The notes: generated by a model not told the origin, from the sequence alone. A stretch of 30,212 nucleotides of DNA from DAOMOP01 sp035444405 (GCA_035444405.1 DAOMOP010000028.1:1-30212); one strand, 5' to 3'. Shown: positions 16,045 to 23,243, counted from the first letter of the stretch. Translations and numbers: made by a program.

Positions 16045-16596
16045 ATGAATTTCTGCTCCAACTGCGCCGCGCCGCTCGCCTTTCGCATCCCGGCCGGAGA
16101 CACGCTGCCACGCCACGTGTGTGACGCGTGCGGAACGATCCACTACCTGAATCCGAAAATCGTCGTCGGCGCCATTCCGGAATGGGAAGACCGCGTCCTG
16201 ATGTGCCGCCGCGCCATCGAACCGCGCCTCGGGTACTGGACGCTGCCTGCCGGCTTCATGGAGAACGCCGAAACGACAGCCGCCGCGGCAGTCCGCGAAA
16301 CACTCGAGGAGGCGTGCGCGCGCATCGAGGTCGACGGGCTGTTCACGCTGATCAATGTGCCGCACATCAGCCAGGTGCACATGGTCTATCGCGCGCGGCT
16401 GCTCGATCTCGACTTCGCGCCGGGCAGCGAGTCGCTCGAGGTGGCGCTGTTTCACGAGCGCGAGATTCCGTGGGACCGCATCGCGTTCCGCACCATCGCC
16501 CTGAGCCTGAGGCATTTTTTCGAGGATCGGCGCGCAGGCCGTTTCGGCTTCCATACCTGCGACCTCGAACCGCCGGCGGGGTGGACGAAAACATGA
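16045..16596 (+). CDS. Nudix hydrolase with N-terminal zinc ribbon
   Basis: This 183-residue protein has a zinc ribbon made by Cys4, Cys7, Cys26 and Cys29 (CSNC, CDAC), followed by a Nudix fold. The Nudix box spans about residues 70-92 (GFMENAETTAAAAVRETLEE). Its metal-binding REXXEE core is kept, while the usual Gly of the EEXGU end is Cys, as often seen in this subfamily. Nudix enzymes split nucleoside diphosphates linked to another moiety. Candidates are NADH or ADP-ribose type substrates, but the substrate cannot be read from sequence. The ATG at 16045 gives the CxxC motif at the expected place. The CHR genes follow 34 bases later. Confidence 0.88.
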   Translation: MNFCSNCAAPLAFRIPAGDTLPRHVCDACGTIHYLNPKIVVGAIPEWEDRVLMCRRAIEPRLGYWTLPAGFMENAETTAAAAVRETLEEACARIEVDGLFTLINVPHISQVHMVYRARLLDLDFAPGSESLEVALFHEREIPWDRIAFRTIALSLRHFFEDRRAGRFGFHTCDLEPPAGWTKT

Positions 16597-16630
16597 TGGC
16601 CGGCCCACCCTCACCCGTCGTCTCGATACC

Positions 16631-17281
16631 TTGACCCAGACATCCCATCCGCCGTCCGCATCGCCTGCGACGCGCACGCCCGGCTCGCCGCTCGAGCTGT
16701 TCATCACCTTCTCGGCCCTCGCCTTGCAGGGTTTCGGCGGCGTGCTCGCGGTCGCGCAGCGCGAGCTCGTCGACCGCAAGCAGTGGCTCACCCGCGAGCA
16801 GTTCCTCGAGGCCTACTCGCTCGCCCAGCTGCTGCCCGGTCCGAACGTCGTCAATCTGTCGCTGATGCTCGGCGATCGCTTCTTCGGCTGGCGCGGCGCA
16901 CTCGCCGCGCTCGCCGGCATGCTGGTCGCGCCGCTGGCGATCGTGATCGCGCTGGCGGCGAGCTACAACAGCCTCGCCGGCCAGCCGGCAGTGGTCGGCG
17001 CCCTGCGCGGCATGGGCGCGGTCGCGGCCGGCCTGATGCTGGCGATGGCGTGCAAGCTCGCCGTGCCGCTGCGCAACAACCCGATGGGGCTCATGCTGTG
17101 CGGCGCGCTCGCGCTGGCCACGGTCGTCCTCGTCGCCGTGCTTCAGGTGCCGCTGGTGTGGGTCGTGCCGGCGCTCGGCACACTCGGCTGGTGCCTTGCG
17201 CGCTGGTCGATCGGCCGCCAGATGCGGCGCGCGCGGCAGGCCGCCGGCGAGCTTGCTGCAGGGTCCGAGGCGCGCCGATGA
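16631..17281 (+). CDS. Short-chain chromate transporter family protein, N-terminal-type half
   Basis: This 216-residue membrane protein carries one CHR domain of the ChrA chromate efflux family. The motifs FSALALQGFGGVLAVAQRELV and LAQLLPGPNVVNLSLMLG are typical, and about five or six hydrophobic helices follow. No in-frame ATG precedes the first helix, so the likely start is the TTG at 16631, with GTG codons too far inside. Its stop overlaps the ATG of a second CHR gene (ATGA at 17278-17281). Full-length ChrA has two CHR domains in one chain; here they are separate, a known short-chain pair arrangement. Chromate is the family substrate, but export of another anion is possible. Confidence 0.88.
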   Translation: MTQTSHPPSASPATRTPGSPLELFITFSALALQGFGGVLAVAQRELVDRKQWLTREQFLEAYSLAQLLPGPNVVNLSLMLGDRFFGWRGALAALAGMLVAPLAIVIALAASYNSLAGQPAVVGALRGMGAVAAGLMLAMACKLAVPLRNNPMGLMLCGALALATVVLVAVLQVPLVWVVPALGTLGWCLARWSIGRQMRRARQAAGELAAGSEARR

Positions 17282-17829
17282 GCGAGGCCTTCCTGCTGGG
17301 CGATCTGCCCGATTTCTTCGTACGCTTTCTGGCCCTGTCGCTGCTGTCGATCGGCGGCGCGATGGCCACCGCGCCCGAGATGCATCGCTATCTCGTCGGC
17401 GAGCGCGGCTGGCTCGAGGATCACGAGTTCACCACCGCCGTCGCGCTCGCGCAGGCCGCTCCGGGGCCGAACGTGCTGTTCGTGCCGGTGCTCGGCTACC
17501 AGGTGGCCGGACTGATCGGCGCGATGGCAGCGCTGGTCGGCATCCTGCTGCCCTCGACGCTGCTGTCACTGGGCGTCAGCCGCTGGGGCACGAAGCGCCG
17601 TGACACACCCGGCGTACGCGCCTTCACCGCCGGACTCGCGCCGATGACCGTGACACTGCTGTTCTGTGCCGGCTGGGTGCTCTCGCTGCCGTTCATCCGC
17701 GAGCCGGACCATCGCCTCGGCGGCCTCGGCCTGATCGCGCTGACCATGGTGGTGATGTTCACGACCCGCCTGGGGCCGATCTGGCTGATCCTCGTCGGCG
17801 GCGCGGTCGGCGCACTCGGGTGGGTATAG
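17278..17829 (+). CDS. Short-chain chromate transporter family protein, second half
   Basis: This is the second CHR-domain protein (183 residues) of the pair. It shows the family signature LSIGGAMATAPEMHRYLVGERGWL followed by ALAQAAPGPNVLFVPVLGYQ, then several hydrophobic helices. It starts inside the stop codon of the preceding gene, so the two are probably translated together and assemble as a heterodimer equal to one bidomain ChrA. It ends 5 bases from the stop of a converging transporter remnant. Confidence 0.88.
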   Translation: MSEAFLLGDLPDFFVRFLALSLLSIGGAMATAPEMHRYLVGERGWLEDHEFTTAVALAQAAPGPNVLFVPVLGYQVAGLIGAMAALVGILLPSTLLSLGVSRWGTKRRDTPGVRAFTAGLAPMTVTLLFCAGWVLSLPFIREPDHRLGGLGLIALTMVVMFTTRLGPIWLILVGGAVGALGWV

Positions 17830-17833
17830 CGCT

Positions 17834-18181
17834 TCAGCCGGCCGCCGCCGCGGCCGGCGCCGCCGACGAGCGCGAAGCCGACACGGCCGCCACGACCGCG
17901 CACAGTAGCAGCAGCGCGACGAGCGCGAGCACGCCCGCGTAGGCCTGCGCATCCATCATCGGCCCGAACGCGAGCGGCGACAGCGCGAGCCCGGCGTCGA
18001 GCCCGGAATACACCAGCCCGTACACGCGCCCGTACGCCGACGCACCGAAGCGCGCCGCTGCGGCGCGTCGGACGAGGATGTCGCGTGAGGGCCCGGCCAC
18101 GCCGGTGCAGAAACCGATGCCGCCCATCGCCGCGAGCACGGCCGCACGGCCGGCTTGGCGCGGCAGATCGTACTTGCGGGC
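17834..18181 (-). pseudogene. MFS transporter remnant (C-terminal fragment)
   Basis: About 115 residues of recognisable reading frame remain, from ARKYDLP to a TGA at 17834-17836. They contain GGIGFCTGVAGPSRDILVRRA and YGRVYGLVYSGLDAGLALSPLAFGP. The pattern is that of the last helices of a major facilitator superfamily permease, followed by a low-complexity Ala tail. No helices precede it: upstream the frame quickly loses family likeness, and no other frame continues the protein. I read this as a 5'-truncated, inactive copy. A start at 18139 would give 101 residues, too short for a transporter. Confidence 0.65.
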
Positions 18182-18584
18182 ACGGCAGGCTCGGCGGGCT
18201 GCAACACCGCGGCAGCCGGCCGGACCATGTCGTAGTGCGGCGACAGACCGCCGATGCCCGCGCCCGGCCGCGCGCCGATCGTCGCGCCGCAGCCGGATTC
18301 AGGCCGGCATGCGCAAGGCCTCGGCACCGCAAGCCAATGGGAACGGCGCTTCGGTTGTCGTGCTGCGGCGACACCCGAAGCGGCCCGATAGCGCGACGAG
18401 CACGCCACATCGACACGCTGCCGTCGCCTCCGCGAGACATCGCGGGTGCGGTCTCCGCGCCGGCCGGCTCGCACATCCGGGGCGTAATGCCTCCCGCCGG
18501 GCATCTGCGACAGCGCTGAATATCTCCTTTAATCAATAGCTTGCCAACAGCGGCAAGGCGCTCGAAAACCCCTCTGGCGGCACC
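18182..18584. other. Region without recognisable gene
   Basis: No reading frame here codes for anything I recognise on either strand; long open frames are of the Arg/Ala/Pro-rich type produced by GC-rich DNA. The left part may be decayed transporter sequence, since the MFS remnant ends at 18181. The right end holds an inverted repeat (18540-18557) in front of a sigma-54 promoter. Confidence 0.5.
18540..18557. repeat. CTTGCC-N6-GGCAAG inverted repeat upstream of the sigma-54 promoter
   Basis: The 6-base arms CTTGCC (18540-18545) and GGCAAG (18552-18557) form a dyad ending 27 bases before the -24 element of the PRC-barrel gene promoter. It could be an activator or repressor site, but it is closer to the promoter than most enhancer-binding sites. 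It is short and could be chance. Confidence 0.4.
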
Positions 18585-18601
18585 TTGGCACGGGGTTTGC
18601 G
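18585..18601 (+). promoter_or_regulatory. Sigma-54 (RpoN) promoter of the PRC-barrel gene
   Basis: TTGGCACG-N4-TTGCG matches the RpoN consensus YTGGCACGRNNNTTGCW at all fixed positions except the last W. The invariant GG (18587-18588) and GC (18599-18600) are separated by exactly 10 bases. It lies 92 bases before the start codon of the PRC-barrel gene and points towards it. Transcription should begin near 18612 and need an AAA+ enhancer-binding activator, which is not encoded in the window. Confidence 0.8.
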
Positions 18602-18693
18602 AAACCGGCTACGGGTGCCATCCCAATCCTCATCCGCCCCGAGCAGGATGCAGGATCGAATCAACCACAAGCGCCGCAAGGCAGGAGGACGAG

Positions 18694-19302
18694 ATGAATC
18701 CGAAACTTCGCATGACATTGATCGCTGCCGCAATCGCCTCGCTGATCGCCGGTCCGACCTGGGCCGCCGGTGACAAGGCCGAGCAGTCGGCCGACATGCC
18801 GCAAGCCGAGCAGAACCAGCCGATGGATGCGGCACCGTCGACAGAGGGGGATCCGGGCATGGCGAGCCCCGATCAGTCCGTCACCGAGCACCCGCTGTAC
18901 TCGCACACTCCGCAGGAGCTGCAAGGCAGCGAAGTGCTCGACGTCGCCGGCGAATCGGTCGGCGAGGTCAAGAAAGTCGTACTCGGACCGGACGGTCAAA
19001 GCGCGTACGCAGTAGTCGAATCGGGCGGGCTGCTCGGCATCGCCACGACCGAGATCATCGTCGCCATCGACGAGCTGGAATCGGCAGAAGCCGGCAAGCT
19101 GCAAGCGAACGCGACCAAGGAAGAACTCGAAGCGCGCGGCGAGTACGCGCCGGAGCAATATGCCGAGCTCGAGCCGGACAAGCCGATCAGCGAATTCTCC
19201 GCGTTCGAGCCGGAACCGCGCGACGATGAGCCGGCTGCCGCCGAGCCTGGCGACGGCGACCCCGCCGCACAAACGCCCGAAACGCCACGGGCCCCGCAAT
19301 AA
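18694..19302 (+). CDS. Exported PRC-barrel domain protein
   Basis: This 202-residue protein has a clear signal peptide (MNPKLRMTLIAAAIASLIAG, cleavage near TWA-AG at 24/25). An acidic Gln/Met/Pro-rich linker follows, then a PRC-barrel domain at about 74-130 (LQGSEVLDVAGESVGEVKKVVLG, YAVVESGGLLGIATTEIIV). The C-terminal tail is acidic and Pro-rich and likely disordered. PRC-barrels are small beta-barrels found in ribosome maturation proteins and photosynthetic reaction centres; in exported proteins like this the role is unknown. A perfect AGGAGG (18683-18688) precedes the ATG. The sigma-54 promoter upstream suggests control by nitrogen, envelope stress or another two-component signal. Confidence 0.85.
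   Translation: MNPKLRMTLIAAAIASLIAGPTWAAGDKAEQSADMPQAEQNQPMDAAPSTEGDPGMASPDQSVTEHPLYSHTPQELQGSEVLDVAGESVGEVKKVVLGPDGQSAYAVVESGGLLGIATTEIIVAIDELESAEAGKLQANATKEELEARGEYAPEQYAELEPDKPISEFSAFEPEPRDDEPAAAEPGDGDPAAQTPETPRAPQ
19143..19159 (+). repeat. 17-bp direct repeat, copy 1 (inside the PRC-barrel gene)
   Basis: GTACGCGCCGGAGCAAT here encodes part of EYAPEQY in the PRC-barrel protein. An exact second copy lies in the following intergenic region at 19392-19408, in the same orientation and also preceded by CGGCGA-like sequence. Confidence 0.6.
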
Positions 19303-19391
19303 ACCGCTCTTTCAATGACGGAGACGGGACGCATGCGGCCGGCGGCCACGCGCCGCCGGACGCTGCGGCGCCTGGCACGACACGGCGAATC

Positions 19392-19408
19392 GTACGCGCC
19401 GGAGCAAT
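19392..19408 (+). repeat. 17-bp direct repeat, copy 2 (intergenic)
   Basis: This is the exact second copy of the 17-mer in the PRC-barrel gene. Read in the frame open from 19315, the neighbourhood gives HGESYAPEQSEA, close to RGEYAPEQYAE of the PRC-barrel protein, so a small tandem duplication that later diverged is possible. No ribosome site precedes the ATG at 19315. Confidence 0.6.
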
Positions 19409-19505
19409 CCGAAGCACGACTCCGGCCACTGGCTCGCGAGGCCTCGCCGTCGGAGCGAACACCAATAGGGGCAAGACCTACGACAAGTCGACAGGAGGTG
19501 CCACC

Positions 19506-19859
19506 ATGAACAGACTTCACCACGGCCTTCTCATCCCGCTCGTGGCATTGGGGATTGCCGGCTGTGCCCCGGCCCTGGTCGGTGCCGGCGCTGCTGGCGG
19601 CTACTATGTCGCCAAAGACGAACGCACCGTCACCGAAATCGCATCCGATGCCGCGGTGACCACGCGCGTCAAAACAGCCTATGCACGCGATGAAGTCGTG
19701 AGCGCCTGGGACATCAACGTCGACACCTTCCGCGGCCACGTGACGCTGCACGGCACCGTGCCCAGTCGCGACGCGATCGACCGTGCGGTCCGGCTCGCGC
19801 GCGCCCAGAAGGGGGTCGAGAACGTCGTCGCCTACCTGGAGGTGGTTCCGCAGCGCTGA
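19506..19859 (+). CDS. BON-domain lipoprotein
   Basis: This 117-residue protein begins with a lipoprotein signal whose lipobox LGIAGC puts the lipidated Cys at residue 20. A Gly/Ala-rich segment follows, then a BON domain (about 38-115: DAAVTTRVKTAYARDEVV, INVDTFRGHVTLHGTVPS, AQKGVENVVAYLEVVPQ). BON domains bind membranes and occur in OsmY and similar osmotic-shock proteins. The ribosome site AGGAGGTG (19493-19500) is nearly perfect, so expression may be high. It stands between the PRC-barrel gene and two further small genes on the same strand, consistent with an envelope-stress cluster. Confidence 0.9.
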   Translation: MNRLHHGLLIPLVALGIAGCAPALVGAGAAGGYYVAKDERTVTEIASDAAVTTRVKTAYARDEVVSAWDINVDTFRGHVTLHGTVPSRDAIDRAVRLARAQKGVENVVAYLEVVPQR

Positions 19860-19880
19860 TGCCGGCGCGGCGGCCACACG

Positions 19881-20315
19881 ATGACCATGGACGCGACATC
19901 GACCCTGACGCGGCAGGTCTTGCGGCAACAAAGCCGCGCCTGGCTGGGTACCGGGGCAGTCAGCGAGGAGCTCCCGGGCACGCAGTTCCGGCCGGCCTTC
20001 AAGGACATCGCCACCGGCAAGACCTATCTCGCTCGCTATGCCGACGGCACACCCGCGCCGATGCATCTGCTCGACGGCCTACCCGATGAACTGGTCGTCA
20101 GGCGCGATACTGCCGGCCACGCCGCCGCGATCAAGGGCAGCATCGTCGCCGGATTCGTGCGCTGCGGGCGTTTCTACAGCCGCGAAGCGGTGGCAGCGCA
20201 GTTGGCGTGTTCATCCGAACATCACATCGGCCTGCAGCCCGATGCCCCCGATCGCCGACAATCGCACACGAACGAAGTCAACAAAGGAGCAATGCAATGC
20301 TTGGCTGGACACTGA
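19881..20315 (+). CDS. Small protein of unknown function
   Basis: I do not recognise this 144-residue protein. Residues about 35-105 look like a genuine folded unit, with alternating charged and hydrophobic segments: TQFRPAFKDIATGKTYLARY, DGLPDELVVRRD, IVAGFVRCGRFYSREAVAAQ. The last 35 residues are polar, and the end overlaps the start of the DUF1328 gene by 19 bases. There is no signal peptide and no membrane segment. No clear ribosome site precedes the ATG at 19881, and the next Met (19887) is equally possible. It begins 21 bases after the BON lipoprotein gene, so it probably shares its transcript. Confidence 0.6.
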   Translation: MTMDATSTLTRQVLRQQSRAWLGTGAVSEELPGTQFRPAFKDIATGKTYLARYADGTPAPMHLLDGLPDELVVRRDTAGHAAAIKGSIVAGFVRCGRFYSREAVAAQLACSSEHHIGLQPDAPDRRQSHTNEVNKGAMQCLAGH

Positions 20316-20458
20316 TCTTTCTGATAGTTGCCGTCATTGCCGGCATCCTCGGCTTCTCGGGCGTCGCTGGCACGGCGGCATGGATCGCGAAGGTGCTGTT
20401 CGTGATCTTCCTCGTGCTGCTCGTCGTTTCGCTGATCGGCGGCCGGGGCGCGCCGTGA
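20297..20458 (+). CDS. DUF1328 (YtjA-like) small membrane protein
   Basis: The 53-residue protein consists of two hydrophobic helices (LGWTLIFLIVAVIAGILGF and AAWIAKVLFVIFLVLLVVSLI) joined by SGVAGTA and ends in GGRGAP. This is the pattern of the DUF1328/YtjA family of tiny inner-membrane proteins, often found in stress-response neighbourhoods. AAAGGAG at 20283-20289 lies 7 bases before the ATG. It is the last gene of the plus-strand cluster before a converging gene. Its molecular function is unknown. Confidence 0.9.
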   Translation: MLGWTLIFLIVAVIAGILGFSGVAGTAAWIAKVLFVIFLVLLVVSLIGGRGAP

Positions 20459-20548
20459 GCCTCGTGCCGCAACGGCAGCCGCCTCGCCCGCAGGCCGGGC
20501 AGCACCCGATGCCCCCGACGAACCTGCCGATCCTGCGCAGGACGTGAC

Positions 20549-21286
20549 TCAGTCCGTGCGCACCAGCGCCACCGGGTCACCGACGCGCAGGCCGAGGCGC
20601 TCGGCCGCGCTCGCGCGATTGACGGCGATCTCCGCCAGACCGAGGCTGTTCTCGTACCAGATGGTGGCGCCGGGCGCGACGTCCGAGAATACCCGCGCCC
20701 AGGCGATGCGCTGTCCGGCCACTTCGAGCGACGCGCCGCTCGGCACGTTCGCGGCACGCAGGCCGGTCATCGCATTGCCGTAATGGTCCACATAGACGAT
20801 GCGGGCCAGATCGTCCGCGGCGAAGGCCACCTCCAGCCCGTCGCTGGGCTCGAGCCACTCGGCACCCAGCACACCGCCGGCGATGCCGGCCGCGATCGGC
20901 GCGAACAGGTCGCGCCCATGAAACGAAGTCGATAACGCGTCCGGGCGCCAGCGCACGCGCCACGTGCGCACGTGCTCGGCACGCGCTGCGACGATCGACA
21001 GCAGGCCATTGTCGGGCCCGACGAACCACTGCCCGTCGGCCTCGAGCACTGCGGCGGCGCGGTTGCTGCCGACGCCGGGATCGATCACCGCGAAGAACAC
21101 GGAGCCTGCCGGAAAATGGCGATGCACCGCCGCCAGCAGGTGTGCCCCGGCCAGCGCGTCGAAGTTCGGCACGCTGTGCAACAGGTCGACGATGGCCGTC
21201 GCGGCCGGCGCGCCCTCCAGCAATCGCGCCTTGACCTGGCCGACGTAGACGTCGTCGGCGCCGAAATCGGTAAACAGCACGATCAT
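20549..21286 (-). CDS. SAM hydrolase / SAM hydroxide adenosyltransferase family protein (DUF62)
   Basis: This 245-residue protein belongs to the family that includes fluorinase, chlorinase and the much commoner SAM hydroxide adenosyltransferases, which split S-adenosylmethionine to adenosine and methionine. Family landmarks are MIVLFTDFGADDVYVGQVK at the N-terminus, FFAVIDPGVGSNR, WFVGPDNGLLS, TSFHGRDLFAPIAA and IVYVDHYGNAMT. The Asp, Arg and His residues of the hydrolytic subgroup (FHGRD, DHYGN) point to hydrolase rather than halogenase activity, but this is inferred. It converges on the DUF1328 gene and has no operon partner. Confidence 0.9.
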   Translation of the reverse strand: MIVLFTDFGADDVYVGQVKARLLEGAPAATAIVDLLHSVPNFDALAGAHLLAAVHRHFPAGSVFFAVIDPGVGSNRAAAVLEADGQWFVGPDNGLLSIVAARAEHVRTWRVRWRPDALSTSFHGRDLFAPIAAGIAGGVLGAEWLEPSDGLEVAFAADDLARIVYVDHYGNAMTGLRAANVPSGASLEVAGQRIAWARVFSDVAPGATIWYENSLGLAEIAVNRASAAERLGLRVGDPVALVRTD

Positions 21287-21663
21287 GACCGCTACTCCCG
21301 ACTGGATTGAATCTCCGATTGTACGCGGCGGGGATAGTTCGGCGACGGCGTCGCCGGCATCCCTGTCGCCCCGATGCTGGACGAATTGCGCGAGAACCGC
21401 GACGGCCGATCAGGTCGTGCTTCGGCCCCGGCGCGAATGCGCTCGACCACCGCCTCGTCGAGACTCAATGCACACCGGCCGGAAGGCCATGCGGCGCTCG
21501 TCCAGAGCCAGCGCCTGCTTGACCGTCCCACGACTTTACTCGCCCGCAGCGCGGCGTATGCTTGGCGATGGCATCGATCGAAGGAATCTCGCCCCAGGCA
21601 TGCATCACCGCCGGCTCACCGGGATCCGACGCGACTGCGACGACACCCTGCCCAGGCGCTCCG
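21287..21663. other. Intergenic stretch without recognisable gene
   Basis: Short open frames exist on both strands, but none has a ribosome site, a family signature or coding-like composition. The region must hold the divergent promoters of the SAM hydrolase gene and of the DCC-type gene. I could not identify either promoter. Confidence 0.5.
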
Positions 21664-22035
21664 ATGAATCCACCGGCCCGAAAACTGACGGTCTTCTACG
21701 ACGGCGCGTGTCCGCGCTGCATTCGCGATCGCGCCTGGTACGAAAGCCTGTCCGGGGCGACCGACGAGACCGTCGAATGGCTGGACATCACCGGCCGCGA
21801 CGACGAATTGCGCAGGCTCGGCATCGAGCCGGAGGCGGCCCTGCGCGAGCTGCACGTGCGCGATGCCGACGGCGTGATCCATCGCGAGCTCGACGCCTAT
21901 ATCCTGCTCATGTCGCGGGTCCCCCGGCTGAAGCCGCTCGCCTGGCTGATCGGCCTGCCCGGCCTGCGTACGCTGCTGTCGCGACTCTACCGCGCCTGGG
22001 TGCTGCGACGTCTGCGCGCGGAGAACCGACTCTGA
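21664..22035 (+). CDS. DCC-type thiol-disulfide oxidoreductase family protein (DUF393)
   Basis: This 123-residue protein starts with KLTVFYDGACPRCIRDRAWY, the DxxCxxC signature of the DCC family, with the CPRC thiol pair at about residues 16-19. Its middle (VEWLDITGRDDELRRLGI, LHVRDADGVIHRELDAYILL) has the thioredoxin-like beta-alpha pattern of the family. The C-terminus is a hydrophobic-basic helix. Its redox partner is unknown. The start at 21664 agrees with the family N-terminus, although the ribosome site is poor. An FMN reductase gene follows 124 bases on. Confidence 0.88.
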   Translation: MNPPARKLTVFYDGACPRCIRDRAWYESLSGATDETVEWLDITGRDDELRRLGIEPEAALRELHVRDADGVIHRELDAYILLMSRVPRLKPLAWLIGLPGLRTLLSRLYRAWVLRRLRAENRL

Positions 22036-22159
22036 CACACCCGTCCGGGCGCGCCTGGAGCCGTCACCGACAAGGCGCGCAGGCACCGGCTGGGACACTG
22101 GCTCGCGCGGCCGATTCGGGTATGCTTTGTCCCGTGTCAAGCCGCGAGGGAGTGAATCG

Positions 22160-22747
22160 ATGTCCAGTGTCCGCCTGCTTGCGATGCCCGGCAGCGCCCG
22201 CCGCGAATCGTTCAACCGCCGCGTGCTCGCGATCATGATCGACGGTGCCCGTCGCGCCGGCGCCGACGTCACGCTGTTCGAACCCCGCGAGCACCCGATG
22301 CCGCTCTACGACGGCGACCTGGAAGCGGCCGAGGGCCTGCCGCCAGCAGCGGTGCGGCTGCAGCAGCTGTTCGCCGCGCACGATGGCCTGCTGCTCGCTT
22401 CGCCCGAATACAACGGCTTCTTCACGCCGCTCCTCAAGAACACGCTCGACTGGCTGTCGCGCCCGCTGCCGGACGGGTCGGGCCGCGCCGGTCTGATCCA
22501 TGTCCGCGGCAAGCCTGCGGGCATCGCGTCGGCCTCGCCGGGGCGTCTCGGCGGCATCCGCTCGCTGCAGCACACGCGGCAATACCTTTCCAATCTCGGA
22601 TTCCTGGTTCTGCCCGAACAGGTCGGTGTCCCGAACGCCGCAAAGGCATTCGCCGACGACGGCACCCTGCACGACGAGCAGTTGCAGTCCTCGATCGAAG
22701 GCATCGGCCGCGCCCTCGCGGATCTCGCCGCGCGCCTGAAGCCCTGA
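22160..22747 (+). CDS. NADPH-dependent FMN reductase family protein
   Basis: This 195-residue flavodoxin-like protein has the FMN phosphate loop near its N-terminus (AMPGSARRESFNRRVL). ASPEYNGFFTPLLKNTLDWLSRP is the hallmark of NADPH-dependent FMN reductases such as SsuE, ChrR and YieF. Further in, KPAGIASASPGRLGGIR shapes the flavin site. Such enzymes reduce flavin, quinones or chromate using NAD(P)H. The CHR transporter genes lie 4.3 kb to the left, too far to argue a chromate link. GAGGGAG at 22146-22152 supports the ATG at 22160. A longer reading from 22127 is unlikely. Confidence 0.92.
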   Translation: MSSVRLLAMPGSARRESFNRRVLAIMIDGARRAGADVTLFEPREHPMPLYDGDLEAAEGLPPAAVRLQQLFAAHDGLLLASPEYNGFFTPLLKNTLDWLSRPLPDGSGRAGLIHVRGKPAGIASASPGRLGGIRSLQHTRQYLSNLGFLVLPEQVGVPNAAKAFADDGTLHDEQLQSSIEGIGRALADLAARLKP

Positions 22748-22804
22748 TCGCGAAGCGCCCGCCCCTTCATCGATGACCGAAGCCGCCGACCGCCGGATGC
22801 CAGC

Positions 22805-23062
22805 ATGAAACCACTGCGTCCCTTCACCATCGTGCTCACCGCCATCGCCATCGCAGCCTGCAGCAAGGTGACGATCGAGAACTACAACCGGCTCGAAGTC
22901 GGCATGCGCTACGACGAGGTCACGCGCTTGCTCGGCAAGCCGACGCGCTGCACCGACGTGCTGACGCTGCGTACCTGCACGTGGGGCGACGAGCGTCGCC
23001 TCATCAATGTCGGTTTCATCGCGGACCAGGTCGTTTTCTTCAACGCCGAGAACATCAAATAG
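22805..23062 (+). CDS. Small BamE/SmpA-like lipoprotein
   Basis: The 85-residue protein has a lipoprotein signal (VLTAIAIAAC, Cys20). The short domain that follows contains ENYNRLEVGMRYDEVTRLLGKPTRC. The LxxGMxxxEVxxLLGxP pattern is that of the SmpA/OmlA/BamE-like fold and its DUF3862 relatives. Two further cysteines (CTDVLTLRTC) could form a disulfide in the periplasm. It is too divergent to be called BamE itself. It starts 57 bases after the FMN reductase gene and is followed by the urate-locus promoter. Confidence 0.82.
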   Translation: MKPLRPFTIVLTAIAIAACSKVTIENYNRLEVGMRYDEVTRLLGKPTRCTDVLTLRTCTWGDERRLINVGFIADQVVFFNAENIK

Positions 23063-23171
23063 CCGCTTCCCGATACGGCAGCTGGCTGCAGTCGCCGGCG
23101 CGATCGCGAAGCGACGCGCGCTGGCGCGCTCCGGACCCGGCGGCGCGGCATCGGGCCGGCGGCATCGCTCG
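23063..23171. other. Intergenic DNA before the permease promoter element
   Basis: This is the left part of a 301-base gap between the lipoprotein gene and the permease gene. I see no gene or terminator in it. The right part (23172-23243) is the shared promoter element, and the remainder to 23363 is the presumed leader of the permease mRNA. Confidence 0.5.
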
Positions 23172-23243
23172 ACGAAAATACCGATTTCCTTATAACTCCT
23201 ATCAAGACACATCCGTTTTCTTGATGCGCTGCGCTCCTACACT
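23172..23243 (+). promoter_or_regulatory. Shared urate-locus promoter/operator element, copy 1 (permease)
   Basis: This 72-bp block aligns without gaps to 25823-25894, with 46 identical positions by hand count. It contains ACGAAAATACCGA, the ATA-N10-TAT dyad (23178-23193), CTATC (23199-23203), ATCCGTTTTC (23211-23220), a 17-base spacer and a -10 like TACACT (23238-23243). The hexamer GTTTTC would be a poor -35, as expected for an activated promoter. A LysR-type protein binding the ATA-N10-TAT dyad and the -35 flank is the likely activator. It lies 121 bases before the permease start. Confidence 0.75.

Noticed and set aside
17496..18536. Minus-strand open frame of 346 codons across chrA and the MFS remnant
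   Set aside because: It is out of frame with the MFS remnant and antisense to the CHR gene; the residues are Arg/Pro/Ala-rich without family likeness.
19379..19397. A second sigma-54 -24 element (CTGGCACG) before the BON lipoprotein gene
   Set aside because: The -12 position reads GGCG instead of TTGC, so the essential second half is missing.
19315..19509. A possible 64-codon gene between the PRC-barrel and BON genes
   Set aside because: No ribosome site precedes the ATG, the frame runs into the BON start codon, and the product is Arg-rich. Only the short PRC-like repeat in it is of note.
21292..21667. Short open frames on both strands between the SAM hydrolase and DCC genes
   Set aside because: They have no ribosome site, family motif or coding-like composition.
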